Notes: a model not told the origin generated them from the letters alone. A stretch of DNA of 64,000 bases from Clostridia bacterium (GCA_030524425.1 JAUNGN010000001.1:62001-126000), one strand, 5' to 3'; counted from the stretch's first letter, positions 33,869 through 42,925 are shown. Made by a program: numbers and translations.

Positions 33869-34537
33869 TGCATTTCCATTTATTAAATTTATTGCTTCCA
33901 TAGCAGCCTTCTGTTCAGCTTCTTTCTTGCTGTGTCCTTCCCCTCTGCCAAGGACTTTGTTCCTATGGCATACTTCAACACTAAAGGACTTGCAATGAGC
34001 AGGACCGCTTTCACCAATTATCCTGTATTCTATAGGCTCCTGACTGGTTCTCTGTATGATTTCCTGCAAAGTAGTCTTTGCATCTAAAACATGAACTGTA
34101 CTTGAAATTTCCTCAATTTCTTTAGTAAGCATATCAAGCACAAACTTTCTTGCCGGTTCCATACCGCCATCAAGATAAACAGCACCTATAACAGATTCAA
34201 CAGCATCGGCAATAATAGAATTCCTCTCTCTGCCTCCTGTGTGTTCTTCTCCCTTTCCCAGCTTCAAAGCATTGTTAATGCCCATTTCCCTGCCCTTTTT
34301 GCTAAGCATAGTTTCACAAACAACGCTTGCTCTGAGCTTAGTAAGTTTGCCCTCCGGCCAAAGGCTGAATTTTTTATAAATATATTCACCTACTACAAAG
34401 CCAAGTATGGCATCTCCTAAGAACTCCAGCCTTTCATTGCACTCAACACCCTCATTTTTATGCTCATTAGCATAAGAGCTATGAGAAAGAGCCGTGGAAA
34501 TAAGCCTTTCATTACTAAAAGTATAATTAATATTCAT
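33866..34537 (-). CDS. rnc: ribonuclease III
   Basis: 223 residues from ATG 34537 (GGAGG at 5 bp; longer readings lack a site). RNase III signature ERLEFLGDAILGFVVGEYIY with catalytic Glu/Asp, second acidic site DAVESVIGAVYLDGG, and a C-terminal double-stranded RNA-binding domain (TTLQEIIQRTSQEPIEYRII, GEGHSKKEAEQKAAMEAINL). It processes rRNA and other structured RNAs. Last gene of the plsX-acpP-rnc block, a common Firmicutes order. Confidence 0.96.
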   Translation of the reverse strand: MNINYTFSNERLISTALSHSSYANEHKNEGVECNERLEFLGDAILGFVVGEYIYKKFSLWPEGKLTKLRASVVCETMLSKKGREMGINNALKLGKGEEHTGGRERNSIIADAVESVIGAVYLDGGMEPARKFVLDMLTKEIEEISSTVHVLDAKTTLQEIIQRTSQEPIEYRIIGESGPAHCKSFSVEVCHRNKVLGRGEGHSKKEAEQKAAMEAINLINGNA

Positions 34538-34623
34538 CAGTACCTCCACAAATAGATACCTTAGCTTAATACTCCACACCTATTAAGCTAATATATCTAT
34601 TTTTTCTTTGTTATAAAATTTAT

Positions 34624-34643
34624 GCCGCAGCAAAAGCTGCGGC
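34624..34643 (-). terminator. hairpin between acpP and rnc
   Basis: GCCGCAGC/GCTGCGGC, a perfect 8-bp GC-rich stem with a 4-nt loop. The following minus-strand sequence is only loosely T-rich, so this may be a partial terminator or an RNA stabiliser for the abundant acpP message. Confidence 0.5.
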
Positions 34644-34663
34644 AATAACAACTATACTTAACC

Positions 34664-34888
34664 TTATTCCTGAGCAGCCTTAATGCAAGCAACCACATCA
34701 GCAACAGACTTAATGTCAGCAGACTCATCATTATCAAACTCTACATCAAATTCTTCTTCTAAAGTATTGATAACCTGGAATAAATCTAATGAATCAGCAT
34801 CTAACTCCTCAAAAGTTGTATCAACAGTGATTTCAGATTCATCTCTGCCTAACTCTTCAGCAATAATAGCAATAATCTTTTCTTCCAT
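34664..34888 (-). CDS. acpP: acyl carrier protein
   Basis: 74 residues from ATG 34888 (GGAGG upstream), highly acidic. The 4'-phosphopantetheine attachment serine is Ser33 in EELDADSLDLFQVINTLEEE. It carries the growing fatty acid in type II synthesis. Position between plsX and rnc is the usual one. Confidence 0.95.
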   Translation of the reverse strand: MEEKIIAIIAEELGRDESEITVDTTFEELDADSLDLFQVINTLEEEFDVEFDNDESADIKSVADVVACIKAAQE

Positions 34889-35039
34889 TATAAAATCCTC
34901 CTTAACATTTTTCAAACAATCCTATAATTGCCTGTTTATTATAATATACTAGATATTCATAAATTTTACAAGTATATTTTTAAAAATTTAATAAAAAATT
35001 TGTAACTGAATCTGACAAGTTACAACAAAGCAGGGTAGT

Positions 35040-36035
35040 TTAAAGTCTTTCAGCTATTTTGTTTACAATATCTCCGTCAATAAACCTCTCACATTGTTTG
35101 ACTGCACCTACTATATCCTTATAGCCTGAGCTTCCATGAGCCTTGACAACAAGACCCTTTAATCCCAAAAAGGGTGCTCCTGCAATATCATTATATTCAA
35201 AAAAATCACTTTGCATCTTTTTAAATGCAGGCTTTGAAAGCAATGCGCCTATTTTGGTTCTCAGACTTGACATAAGACTCTTTTTAAGAATTCTTAGAAC
35301 AGTGTTGGCAAGACCTTCCATTACCTTCAAAATTACATTGCCTACAAAAGCATCACAAACAATTACATCAAAATCACCAAGAGTAATGTCCCTTGCTTCC
35401 GTATTACCGCCAAAGTTAATGCTCTTTGCCTCCTCAAGAAGTCCGTATGCCTCCTTAACAACAGCATTGCCCTTTTCTCTTTCCGTACCAATATTAACAA
35501 GACCAACCCTTGGATTTTTTCTGCCCTCTACAAATTCCATGTAAACAGAACCCATCTGTGCATACTGTACCAAATATTCAGGCTTTGCATCTACATTAGC
35601 ACCTGAGTCCAGCATAAGCACACGATTTTTCTCTGTAGGCAGCATAGTTCCCAAGGCAGGACGCTTAACCCCCTTTATTCTTCCCACAATTATTGTAGCA
35701 CCTGTTAGGAGAGCCCCTGTATTTCCTGCAGAAACAAAGGCAAGAGCCTGTCCTTCTTTAACCATATTCAAACCTACAACCATTGAAGAATCCTTTTTGT
35801 GCTTAATAGCTTCTGTCGGAGTTTCACAGTTTTCTATAATTTCGGCTGCATTAACAACCATTATTTTATCCTTATCATATTCGTATTTAGACAATTCAGA
35901 TTTAATGATATCCTCTTTTCCTACTAAAGCAAGCTTGTACTTAACTGCCTTGCTTGCAGTAACAACACCCTTAACTGTTTCAACGGGAGCATTGTCACCG
36001 CCCATAGCATCAATTGCAATAATCTTATCTGACAT
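35040..36035 (-). CDS. plsX: phosphate acyltransferase PlsX
   Basis: 331 residues from ATG 36035, after AGGGGATAAT. SDKIIAIDAMGGDNAPVETV opening, SAGNTGALLTGATIIVGRIK, RPALGTMLPTEKNRVLMLDS then GANVDAKPEYLVQYAQMG, and DVIVCDAFVGNVILKVMEGL. It converts acyl-ACP to acyl-phosphate for phospholipid synthesis. The rpmF gene that often precedes plsX is absent; an XRE repressor gene lies upstream instead. Confidence 0.96.
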   Translation of the reverse strand: MSDKIIAIDAMGGDNAPVETVKGVVTASKAVKYKLALVGKEDIIKSELSKYEYDKDKIMVVNAAEIIENCETPTEAIKHKKDSSMVVGLNMVKEGQALAFVSAGNTGALLTGATIIVGRIKGVKRPALGTMLPTEKNRVLMLDSGANVDAKPEYLVQYAQMGSVYMEFVEGRKNPRVGLVNIGTEREKGNAVVKEAYGLLEEAKSINFGGNTEARDITLGDFDVIVCDAFVGNVILKVMEGLANTVLRILKKSLMSSLRTKIGALLSKPAFKKMQSDFFEYNDIAGAPFLGLKGLVVKAHGSSGYKDIVGAVKQCERFIDGDIVNKIAERL

Positions 36036-36131
36036 TTTATTATCCCCTGTCCTAATTATTTTTATTTGATACATTATAACAGAATATATAAAATTAATCA
36101 ATCCTTAATAAATATAATTTAACTTCACTGA

Positions 36132-36362
36132 TTATTTATTAATATCGGGATTATCTGTTCTTCCTACTATATAGTCCATCGAAACATCAAAAAATACGGC
36201 AATTTTTTCAAGTGTATTGCTCTTTAAATATTGATTATTTTTTTCTAAATCATAAATTAAATTTCTTGATATATTCAACTTTTCTGTCATATATTTTACT
36301 GTTATTCCTTTTTGCTTACATAATAATTTTATTTTTGCAGAAATTTCTTTGTTATCCAACAT
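36132..36362 (-). CDS. small XRE-type repressor
   Basis: 76 residues, nearly all one helix-turn-helix: LCKQKGITVKYMTEKLNISR, NLIYDLEKNNQYLKSNTLEK and IAVFFDVSMDYIVGRTDNPD. GGGGTGAG precedes the ATG. Immediately upstream are several ACAGT/ACTGT palindromes overlapping divergent promoters, so it probably represses itself and the small plus-strand ORF at 36550. Confidence 0.85.
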   Translation of the reverse strand: MLDNKEISAKIKLLCKQKGITVKYMTEKLNISRNLIYDLEKNNQYLKSNTLEKIAVFFDVSMDYIVGRTDNPDINK

Positions 36363-36393
36363 AACTCACCCCTTATTAATACGAAAACACAAA

Positions 36394-36474
36394 ATACAGT
36401 AAAAAATGTAATTTATGCTTGACTCACAGTAATTACTGTGTTATTATAATATTAATAAATACAGTTTTTACTGT
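36394..36474. promoter_or_regulatory. operator cluster for the XRE repressor with divergent promoter
   Basis: Perfect palindrome CACAGTAATTACTGTG (36425-36440), a second ACAGTTTTTACTGT (36461-36474) and a half-site ACAGTAAAAA (36396-36405). The first lies between TTGACT (36419-36424) and TATTAT (36442-36447; 17-bp spacer) of a plus-strand promoter, the classic repressor position. Confidence 0.7.
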
Positions 36475-36549
36475 GTTTAATTTTAAAGTATATAATTAAT
36501 TATTGTACCAAATTCACCCGCAATTTTCAACCAATAAGGAGATAAATAT

Positions 36550-36606
36550 ATGCAAACAATGACAGGATATAGCAAAGCATTATTACAATCAAAAAAGTTC
36601 CGCTGA
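36550..36606 (+). CDS. 18-aa ORF facing the XRE repressor
   Basis: ATG 36550 preceded by AAGGAGATAAAT; product MQTMTGYSKALLQSKKFR. It is driven by the operator-overlapped promoter about 100 bp upstream, and an inverted repeat (GTTCC-CTGATAC...GTATCAG-GGAAC, 36597-36630) follows its end. The ribosome site and promoter are good; the peptide matches no family I know. Confidence 0.45.
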   Translation: MQTMTGYSKALLQSKKFR

Positions 36607-36632
36607 TACTTTAACGTATCAGAGGAACCTTA
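36597..36632 (+). terminator. hairpin after the 18-aa ORF
   Basis: AAGTTCCGCTGATAC pairs with GTATCAGAGGAACCTT around TTTAAC. No T-run follows on the plus strand; it is a strong stem-loop but only a possible terminator. Confidence 0.45.
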
Positions 36633-36659
36633 AGTCTGGCGACCTTTTCAAACCCGGGT

Positions 36660-37544
36660 TTACTTCCTTTTTCTCACAAATTCTCTTATTTCTCTTTCAA
36701 ATCCATTCCTTGACTTGGCAGAAGGATTTCGTTTCAAAATGGATATTTTCTTCAAATCAAGATTATAAATTCTATCCTTAAGTGCAGCACTTTTTTCTTT
36801 CCACAACTCCACATATTCATCAATATTCAGCTTTTTAAGTTCTTCAAATTTCTCTATAATATAGTCATCAATTTCGGTATATGACAAAGCCGTATCAATC
36901 TTATCCTTAACTTCAGATATGACAGCATCTTTCTTTTCTCCAACTTCACCAACAGCTACCGCAATATTTACCTTAAGCTCATTAAGCTCCTTCATAAGCC
37001 TTTCATTATCCATAATCACTTCTCTTAAATTATAAGCTTCTCTGAAAGAAACAACAAAATCAAATATAAATATAATAGTAATAATGCAGACAAGTATAAC
37101 CGACACAAAGTCACTTAAAGAATTAATAAATTCAACAACAGGTTCATTTATAACATAAGTAACAAGTAAACCCATAAATCCCCATGTTATACTGGATTTA
37201 AAGCAAATATAACCCTTATAGTTCAAAAAATTATTGCTGTAATCCCAATACTTTACTTTAAACAATCTTTCCATCACAATACCTGTTACAAGTTCAAGAA
37301 CCGTAGCAGCCGCTCCGCTTAATATATACACAAGAAAATAACTATGCATAACAGGTGTTGCGGAAAACAAAATAATTACAGCACCGCTTCCGTATATAGG
37401 AAGCCATGGTCCCTTCATAGAACCTCTGTTCACCCATTTTTTGCTTTTTAATGAAACATAGCAGCTTTCAAAGCACCAGCCCAAAAAGCAATAAATATAA
37501 AATATAAGACAAAAAGTTAAAAAATTATAATTTAATTGATACAT
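36660..37544 (-). CDS. CmpB-type putative ABC transporter permease
   Basis: 294 residues from ATG 37544 (GGAGG at 5 bp). N-terminal family signature FYIYCFLGWCFESCYVSLKS, KWVNRGSMKGPWLPIYGSGA, SGAAATVLELVTGIVMERLF, YWDYSNNFLNYKGYICFKSS and WGFMGLLVTYVIN, with about six membrane helices, then a long cytoplasmic helical tail (about 190-294). This is the CmpB/DUF1113 family, named a permease without clear biochemical proof. It is separated from wecB by a terminator. Confidence 0.85.
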   Translation of the reverse strand: MYQLNYNFLTFCLIFYIYCFLGWCFESCYVSLKSKKWVNRGSMKGPWLPIYGSGAVIILFSATPVMHSYFLVYILSGAAATVLELVTGIVMERLFKVKYWDYSNNFLNYKGYICFKSSITWGFMGLLVTYVINEPVVEFINSLSDFVSVILVCIITIIFIFDFVVSFREAYNLREVIMDNERLMKELNELKVNIAVAVGEVGEKKDAVISEVKDKIDTALSYTEIDDYIIEKFEELKKLNIDEYVELWKEKSAALKDRIYNLDLKKISILKRNPSAKSRNGFEREIREFVRKRK

Positions 37545-37555
37545 ACAATCCTCCA

Positions 37556-37588
37556 AAAAAGGCCTGCTGACAAATGGTCAGCAAGCCT
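37556..37588 (-). terminator. intrinsic terminator of wecB
   Basis: On the minus strand GGCTTGCTGAC pairs with GTCAGCAGGCC (one G-G mismatch), followed by six T. Confidence 0.85.
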
Positions 37589-37615
37589 TAAAATACTTAC
37601 ATTTTAAGTATTACA

Positions 37616-38761
37616 TTAATAATCCTCCGGTCTGTCCTTTCTTAGTCCAAAGTGATAACGAATGGCTTCCACAATTCTTTCAGCAGCATAGCCATCACCA
37701 AAAGGATTTTTTGCAGCCACCATTTTGTCATAACTTTCCTTATTCTCAAGAAGCTCTTTAGCCTGAGCATAAATTTCATTCTCATGTACCCCGGCAAGCC
37801 TTAATGTACCTGCTTCAACACCCTCAGGTCTTTCGGTAACATTTCTTAAAACAAGAACAGGCTTGCCCATAGAAGGCACCTCCTCCTGCAATCCGCCGCT
37901 GTCCGTCATAACAAGATAGCTTAAATTCATGAGATTATGCATATTTTTAATATCAAGAGGGTCTACAAGATGAATACGGTCATGACCGCCAAGTATTCTG
38001 CCTGCAACTTCTCTTACTGCAGGATTAAAGTGTACAGCATATACTACCTCAATATCGTCATAGTCATTAACAAGCCTTAAAACTGCTCTGCATATATTTT
38101 CAAGAGGCTCCCCAAGATTTTCTCTTCTGTGAGCCGTCATTGTTATAACTCTCTTGTTTTTGTAATCAATATTATTAAGTTCTTCAAGGTCAAATTTAAA
38201 ATTATCGGTAATAGTAGTCTTTAAGCAGTCAACAGCAGTATTTCCCGTAATAAAAATACCTTCCCCGCTGATATTTTCCTTTAAAAGATGTTCCTTAGCG
38301 AGTGGTGTGGGCGCAAAGTGCAAATCTGCCATATGACCTGTAAGTACTCTGTTCATTTCCTCAGGAAATGGCTGAGTTTTATCATATGTTCTTAAGCCGG
38401 CTTCAACATGACCAAGCTTAATTCCTCCATAAAAAGCGGCAAGAGCACCTGCAAATGTAGTTGTTGTATCTCCATGTACAAGCACAAGGTCAGGTTTTGC
38501 CTCACTCATTACTTCTTCAAGGCCTGTTAAAGCCTTAGTAGTAATACTTGTAAGTGTCTGACGCTGTGTCATAATATCCAAATCATAATCAGGATGCAAA
38601 TCAAAAATTTCAAGCACCTGATCAAGCATTTCTCTGTGCTGGGCAGTTACGCAAACCACCTGTTCAATATCCCCGCACTTATCCATAGCCTGAATAAGAG
38701 GCGCCATTTTAGTTGCCTCGGGACGAGTACCAAAAATACTCATTACCTTAATTTTTTCCAT
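37616..38761 (-). CDS. wecB: UDP-N-acetylglucosamine 2-epimerase (non-hydrolysing)
   Basis: 381 residues from ATG 38761. KVMSIFGTRPEATKMAPLIQ opening, VLVHGDTTTTFAGALAAFYG, GHVEAGLRTYDKTQPFPEEM, TAHRRENLGEPLENICRAV and MTDSGGLQEEVPSMGKPVLV are the family motifs, with the acidic catalytic residues in the GHVEAGL and PFPEE regions. It makes UDP-ManNAc for wall teichoic acid or capsule. It ends at the terminator at 37556. Confidence 0.95.
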   Translation of the reverse strand: MEKIKVMSIFGTRPEATKMAPLIQAMDKCGDIEQVVCVTAQHREMLDQVLEIFDLHPDYDLDIMTQRQTLTSITTKALTGLEEVMSEAKPDLVLVHGDTTTTFAGALAAFYGGIKLGHVEAGLRTYDKTQPFPEEMNRVLTGHMADLHFAPTPLAKEHLLKENISGEGIFITGNTAVDCLKTTITDNFKFDLEELNNIDYKNKRVITMTAHRRENLGEPLENICRAVLRLVNDYDDIEVVYAVHFNPAVREVAGRILGGHDRIHLVDPLDIKNMHNLMNLSYLVMTDSGGLQEEVPSMGKPVLVLRNVTERPEGVEAGTLRLAGVHENEIYAQAKELLENKESYDKMVAAKNPFGDGYAAERIVEAIRYHFGLRKDRPEDY

Positions 38762-38826
38762 AATATTCACCTCTGTAAATTATCTGTTAAATATAGATTA
38801 CCACATATTAAGCCTATTTTCAACAA

Positions 38827-39204
38827 TTAATCAATATATTTGCCATACCATACATTGCCCGCAAAAAGACCAATACCAAAAAATACAATAAATAATCCTG
38901 CGGCAAAAGCTAAGTCAACAATTTTAAGCAAACTTATAAGTGCCATAAATTTAAACAATGCACCTAAAGCAAAAAAGAGACTACAGTTAAGAACAGCCTT
39001 TATAACATTTCCTTTAACAACAGCATAAACAAGGGTTGCCATATAAAGACAAAGCAGACAGGAAATAATCATAGTAAAATTACTATTATACTTAATACCC
39101 GTAAACCCTGTGCCAATGCAAAAATAAAATACTGCAATAATTGCTGTCATTAGTCTTGGTCTTTCATCACATCTTTTTCTGATTTTCTTATAAAAGTTCT
39201 CCAT
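38827..39204 (-). CDS. small membrane protein of unknown function
   Basis: 125 residues with four hydrophobic helices (LMTAIIAVFYFCIGTGFTGI, TMIISCLLCLYMATLVYAVV, AVLNCSLFFALGALFKFMAL, VDLAFAAGLFIVFFGIGLFA) after a basic N-terminus. No family recognised. Its start immediately follows the truA stop (39205), so it is in the truA operon. Confidence 0.7.
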   Translation of the reverse strand: MENFYKKIRKRCDERPRLMTAIIAVFYFCIGTGFTGIKYNSNFTMIISCLLCLYMATLVYAVVKGNVIKAVLNCSLFFALGALFKFMALISLLKIVDLAFAAGLFIVFFGIGLFAGNVWYGKYID

Positions 39205-39945
39205 TTACTTATCCTCCTTATATTCCACACAGACAAGAGTAAGTCCTCTTGGAGGCATTGTCATACCTGCTCTGCTCCTGTCCTTAGCTTCAATTATGTT
39301 TTCAATATCCTCCCCTTTAATTTTGCCCATACCCACTTCAATAATTGTTCCCGTTAAAATCCTTACCATATTGTAAAGGAAACCGTTACCCCTGTAGGTA
39401 AAGGTAATTTCACTGCCCTTTTCTTCTATGTCAATTGAGTAAATTGTTCTTACGGTTGACTTTTTTGTTCTTTTATTGGAACAAAAGGATTTAAAATCGT
39501 GAGTACCCGTTAATAGTACTGCTGCCTGCTCCATCTTATCAACATCTAATTTACAGCAAAAATGGTTTACGGTTCTTCTTGTAAAAACATTTACTTTTTT
39601 ACCTGTATCTATTTTGTAGGAATATGTTTTTCCTATGGCATTTAACCTTGCGTGAAACCTTTCGTCAGCTTCTTCACAGCTTAATATCCTTATATCGGAA
39701 GGAAGCTCTTCATTAAGTCTGTCCATAATATCATCATATTTACCAGAAAGCTTAAAGTTTGCCACCTGTCCGAGCGCATGAGTTCCCCCGTCTGTTCTGC
39801 CCGATCCGTTTACTTCAGCATTCTCACCGGTAACAGATTTTACAGCATCTTCAATTATGCCCTGTATAGTATTAGGCGTCGATACCTGTCTTTGCCAGCC
39901 ATTATAGCGTGTACCCTCATATTCAAGTACTATTTTATAATTCAT
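39205..39945 (-). CDS. truA: tRNA pseudouridine(38-40) synthase TruA
   Basis: 246 residues from ATG 39945. YKIVLEYEGTRYNGWQRQVS, catalytic Asp in VNGSGRTDGGTHALGQVANF, LPSDIRILSCEEADERFHAR and FTYRGNGFLYNMVRILTGTI are diagnostic. It overlaps the end of the upstream ketopantoate reductase-like gene by 11 bp, so translation is probably coupled. It makes pseudouridine at tRNA positions 38-40. Confidence 0.96.
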   Translation of the reverse strand: MNYKIVLEYEGTRYNGWQRQVSTPNTIQGIIEDAVKSVTGENAEVNGSGRTDGGTHALGQVANFKLSGKYDDIMDRLNEELPSDIRILSCEEADERFHARLNAIGKTYSYKIDTGKKVNVFTRRTVNHFCCKLDVDKMEQAAVLLTGTHDFKSFCSNKRTKKSTVRTIYSIDIEEKGSEITFTYRGNGFLYNMVRILTGTIIEVGMGKIKGEDIENIIEAKDRSRAGMTMPPRGLTLVCVEYKEDK

Positions 39946-40846
39946 AGCTATTTTCCTTTTCGTGAATAATTGCTCCAAGTTCTTCATTTATTGGAACTGC
40001 AATACCATATTCTTTGCCCAAATCAATTACCGTATCGGCAAATATTTCAACTTCAGTCTTATTTTTGTTTAATATATCCTGTGCCATTGAAGGCCTGCTT
40101 TCAGCATATAGTTTATCTATAACATTAAGCCAGCAGGTAATATCATCGTAATGCAGCGGAACCCCCATTTTTTCTCCTATAGCCAGAACTTCTTCCATTG
40201 CGGCAATCATTTTATTTCTGTACTCTCCCTCAGTCTGCACATCCCCGTAATTTAAACCATAGGCAGCACAAACCTGATTAATTCCCACATTAAGCATAAA
40301 CTTGCTCCAAAGCTTATTAAGCATGGAATCCGGTATTTCATATACCAAACCTATGCTGTCAAAAAATGACTTTAATTCCATAAGGGTGTCTGAAGGTTTA
40401 TCATTGCACTCCTCCCCTATTGCAAGAGTTCCATAATTTTTAAATTTAATATTATTGCCATACTTCTGGGCATCCATTCCATAGGCTACACAGTATAAAA
40501 CTTTTCCGCACTCCAGCGTATTTCTGATTACCTCTTCGCTGCTCACACCATTAAGCAGTGAAATTATAATTGTACTTTCAGATATAAAGGATTTTACATT
40601 TTCAAGCGCATTTTTAAGATGATGAAATTTTTTTGCAACAATAAGCAAATCAACCTTTTCATCCTTTATATCATAATTAAAGTCAATTTTACTGCCATTT
40701 ACAAACACTCCGTCTTTCCTGTAGCGGCAAAGTCTCTCCTTATCCCCCAATATATAAACATTTTCTCTGCCCATAGCTTTTGCAAGAAATTCTCCATACA
40801 TTCCGCCAAGAGCTCCCAAACCAATAATTCCGGCCTTTTTTATCAT
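39935..40846 (-). CDS. 2-dehydropantoate 2-reductase family protein (ApbA/PanE)
   Basis: 303 residues. N-terminal Rossmann NADP site AGIIGLGALGGMYGEFLAKA, SLLNGVSSEEVIRNTL (NGxxxEE pattern), MLNKLWSKFMLNVGINQVCA with the catalytic-lysine region, and SMAQDILNKNKTEVEIFADT, the ketopantoate-binding end. PanE reduces ketopantoate for coenzyme A synthesis, but many family members act on other substrates and no panB/panC is near, so the symbol is withheld. Confidence 0.85.
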   Translation of the reverse strand: MIKKAGIIGLGALGGMYGEFLAKAMGRENVYILGDKERLCRYRKDGVFVNGSKIDFNYDIKDEKVDLLIVAKKFHHLKNALENVKSFISESTIIISLLNGVSSEEVIRNTLECGKVLYCVAYGMDAQKYGNNIKFKNYGTLAIGEECNDKPSDTLMELKSFFDSIGLVYEIPDSMLNKLWSKFMLNVGINQVCAAYGLNYGDVQTEGEYRNKMIAAMEEVLAIGEKMGVPLHYDDITCWLNVIDKLYAESRPSMAQDILNKNKTEVEIFADTVIDLGKEYGIAVPINEELGAIIHEKENSYEL

Positions 40847-40963
40847 TTTATCACCTTTTCAATATGTATAGCCTTATTTTACATCATATCGGATATTATT
40901 GCAATAAAGAAATTTTTATTTAAGCTTAAGTCATATGATACATAAACTCTTTTAATACGCTAA

Positions 40964-40998
40964 AAATGCGCAAATCCCCTAAGATTTACGCATTTCCT
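40964..40998 (-). terminator. bidirectional-type terminator after pfkA
   Basis: AATGCGcAAATC and GATTTaCGCATT form a stem with one mismatch and a CCCTAA loop, 17 bp past the pfkA stop. Confidence 0.65.
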
Positions 40999-41014
40999 AT
41001 TCTACCGATTTTAC

Positions 41015-42085
41015 TTAGTCCCCAAAAGAAATACCAACTTTTCTTGCTGCCGCAATCATCTGATTATCAGCAGGAACCGTCTTTAATCTTCCTGCAACCT
41101 CTCCGAGAGGAACGGCAACTATTTTGCCATCCTTCATACCTACCATATTGCCAAATTTCTTTTCTTTAATAAGATAGGCGGCATAAGCACCAAAACGTGT
41201 GCAAAGCACCCTGTCATAAGGATTGGGAGCACCGCCCCGCTGAACATGACCCGGCACAGCAACTCTTACCTCATGGTCTGTAATTGCCATAATTTCATCG
41301 GCTATTCTGTAAGCAATTGATGGCTGCTTCATATTTTCTCTGCTTGCTTTAAATTCTTTCTTGTTCATTTTGCTTTCTTCAAGAGAAACGGCACCCTCAG
41401 CCACAGCTATAATTGAAAAGCCCTTATTATCGGCAGATCTCTTTTCAATCTCACCTTTAATCTTATTAATATCATAAGGTATTTCAGGAATAAGTATAAT
41501 ATCGGCACCTCCCGCTATACCTGAACATAAAGTAAGCCATCCGGCCTTATGTCCCATAATTTCAACAACAAATATTCTTCCGTGAGATGTGGCAGTTGTA
41601 TGAATTCTGTCAATAACATCTGTAGCAACATCAATAGCCGATTGAAAACCAAAAGTTACATCAGTTCCCCACAAATCATTGTCAATTGTCTTAGGCAGGG
41701 TAACTACATTAAGTCCCTCTTCCCTGAGAAGATTAGCTGTCTTATGAGTGCCATTGCCTCCTAAAATAACAAGACAGTCAATGTCAAGCTTTTTATAGGT
41801 TTCCTTCATAGCCTTAATCTTATCTACACCATTTTCTTCAATAACCTTCATTTTCTTAAACGGCTGTCTTGAGGTTCCGAGAATTGTACCGCCTAAAGTT
41901 AAAATGCCTGAAAAATCCTCTTTTTTAAGTTTCTTGTATTTGCCGTCAATAAGACCCTTATACCCGTCTAATATGCCATAAATTGTAACATCACCTATTT
42001 CATTATAAAGAGTCTTTGCAACACCTCTCATAGTTGCATTTAATCCCTGACAGTCACCGCCGCTTGTAAGCATAGCAATTTTCAC
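41015..42085 (-). CDS. pfkA: 6-phosphofructokinase, G104/K124 subgroup
   Basis: 356 residues. KIAMLTSGGDCQGLNATMRG opening, VILGGNGTHKTANLLREEGL, LPKTIDNDLWGTDVTFGFQS, VVEIMGHKAGWLTLCSGIAG and VPGHVQRGGAPNPYDRVLCT (fructose 6-phosphate site). In place of the ATP-enzyme GGDGS it has GGNGT, and in place of PGTIDND it has PKTIDND, so it belongs to the mixed subgroup with Gly at 104 and Lys at 124 (E. coli numbering). Phosphoryl donor (ATP or pyrophosphate) cannot be fixed from sequence. It follows the RimK-like pair by 57 bp. Confidence 0.9.
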   Translation of the reverse strand: MKIAMLTSGGDCQGLNATMRGVAKTLYNEIGDVTIYGILDGYKGLIDGKYKKLKKEDFSGILTLGGTILGTSRQPFKKMKVIEENGVDKIKAMKETYKKLDIDCLVILGGNGTHKTANLLREEGLNVVTLPKTIDNDLWGTDVTFGFQSAIDVATDVIDRIHTTATSHGRIFVVEIMGHKAGWLTLCSGIAGGADIILIPEIPYDINKIKGEIEKRSADNKGFSIIAVAEGAVSLEESKMNKKEFKASRENMKQPSIAYRIADEIMAITDHEVRVAVPGHVQRGGAPNPYDRVLCTRFGAYAAYLIKEKKFGNMVGMKDGKIVAVPLGEVAGRLKTVPADNQMIAAARKVGISFGD

Positions 42086-42142
42086 AATATCAACCTCCCT
42101 TTAACATTATCTAACATTATAACACATTACTGTAAAATATAA

Positions 42143-42925
42143 TTATATTTTTTGCAAAATATATTTAATATATAATTCCACAACATCAATATCGGTATAG
42201 CTATAAACCATTCTGCTGCCAACAACGTCCTCTATTTCATTAAATATCATTTTACCATTATTAAATACAAAGTCAATACCCACAAAGTCAAAATTAAAAA
42301 GCTTAATAACACTTTTTACCTTATTTATTTCTTCATCACTTAAATTATATACAGAAGCATGACCTCCTAAACAAAAATTACTTCTGAAATCCGTATCGGA
42401 TTCTCTAAGCATCGCCGTAACAATTTCATTACCTATTACATAAACTCTTACATCCTTCCCTATGTCAGAAGCAACCGCCTGAATAACATAATTATCACCT
42501 TCATAAAGAGGCATCAGCTTCATAAGCTCTTCACGGCTTTCCGCCATATTTACTCTGTCGCCTCCGTGACTGTTTTTAGGCTTGATGACAACAGGAAACT
42601 CCTTTATTTCTTCAATACTATAAAATGTGGGTAAAATTTCAATGCCATTTTCACTTACATATTTATATGTAAGTGCCTTATCATTACAAATTTCTGAAAC
42701 ACAAGAATTGTTAAAGCACTTAACTCCCTTATTTTCAAGATTCTTTGTAATATCGGGGCGTATTGCCCTTACTACAGCAAAATCAGGCATATTGTTATAA
42801 TCAATTTCGTCGGTATATACAAGCTTAAGCTCAATATTTTCTTTCCCGAATTTATCCCTATACCATCCTATATAATTTTTATTTCTGTTTGCATCCTCTT
42901 TATTATAAATTATCCAGCCAAACAT
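42143..42925 (-). CDS. RimK-like ATP-grasp ligase, second of a pair
   Basis: 260 residues with ATP-grasp order: an N-terminal pre-grasp part (IGWYRDKFGKENIELKLVYT), CNDKALTYKYVSENGIEILP, EFPVVIKPKNSHGGDRVNMA (lysine and glycine-rich loop), VIQAVASDIGKDVRVYVIGN, and FVGIDFVFNNGKMIFNEIED with the metal-binding acidic residues. RimK relatives join amino acids to carboxylates by an acyl-phosphate. Its start overlaps the end of the similar upstream gene by 16 bp, so both are coexpressed. Confidence 0.8.
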   Translation of the reverse strand: MFGWIIYNKEDANRNKNYIGWYRDKFGKENIELKLVYTDEIDYNNMPDFAVVRAIRPDITKNLENKGVKCFNNSCVSEICNDKALTYKYVSENGIEILPTFYSIEEIKEFPVVIKPKNSHGGDRVNMAESREELMKLMPLYEGDNYVIQAVASDIGKDVRVYVIGNEIVTAMLRESDTDFRSNFCLGGHASVYNLSDEEINKVKSVIKLFNFDFVGIDFVFNNGKMIFNEIEDVVGSRMVYSYTDIDVVELYIKYILQKI

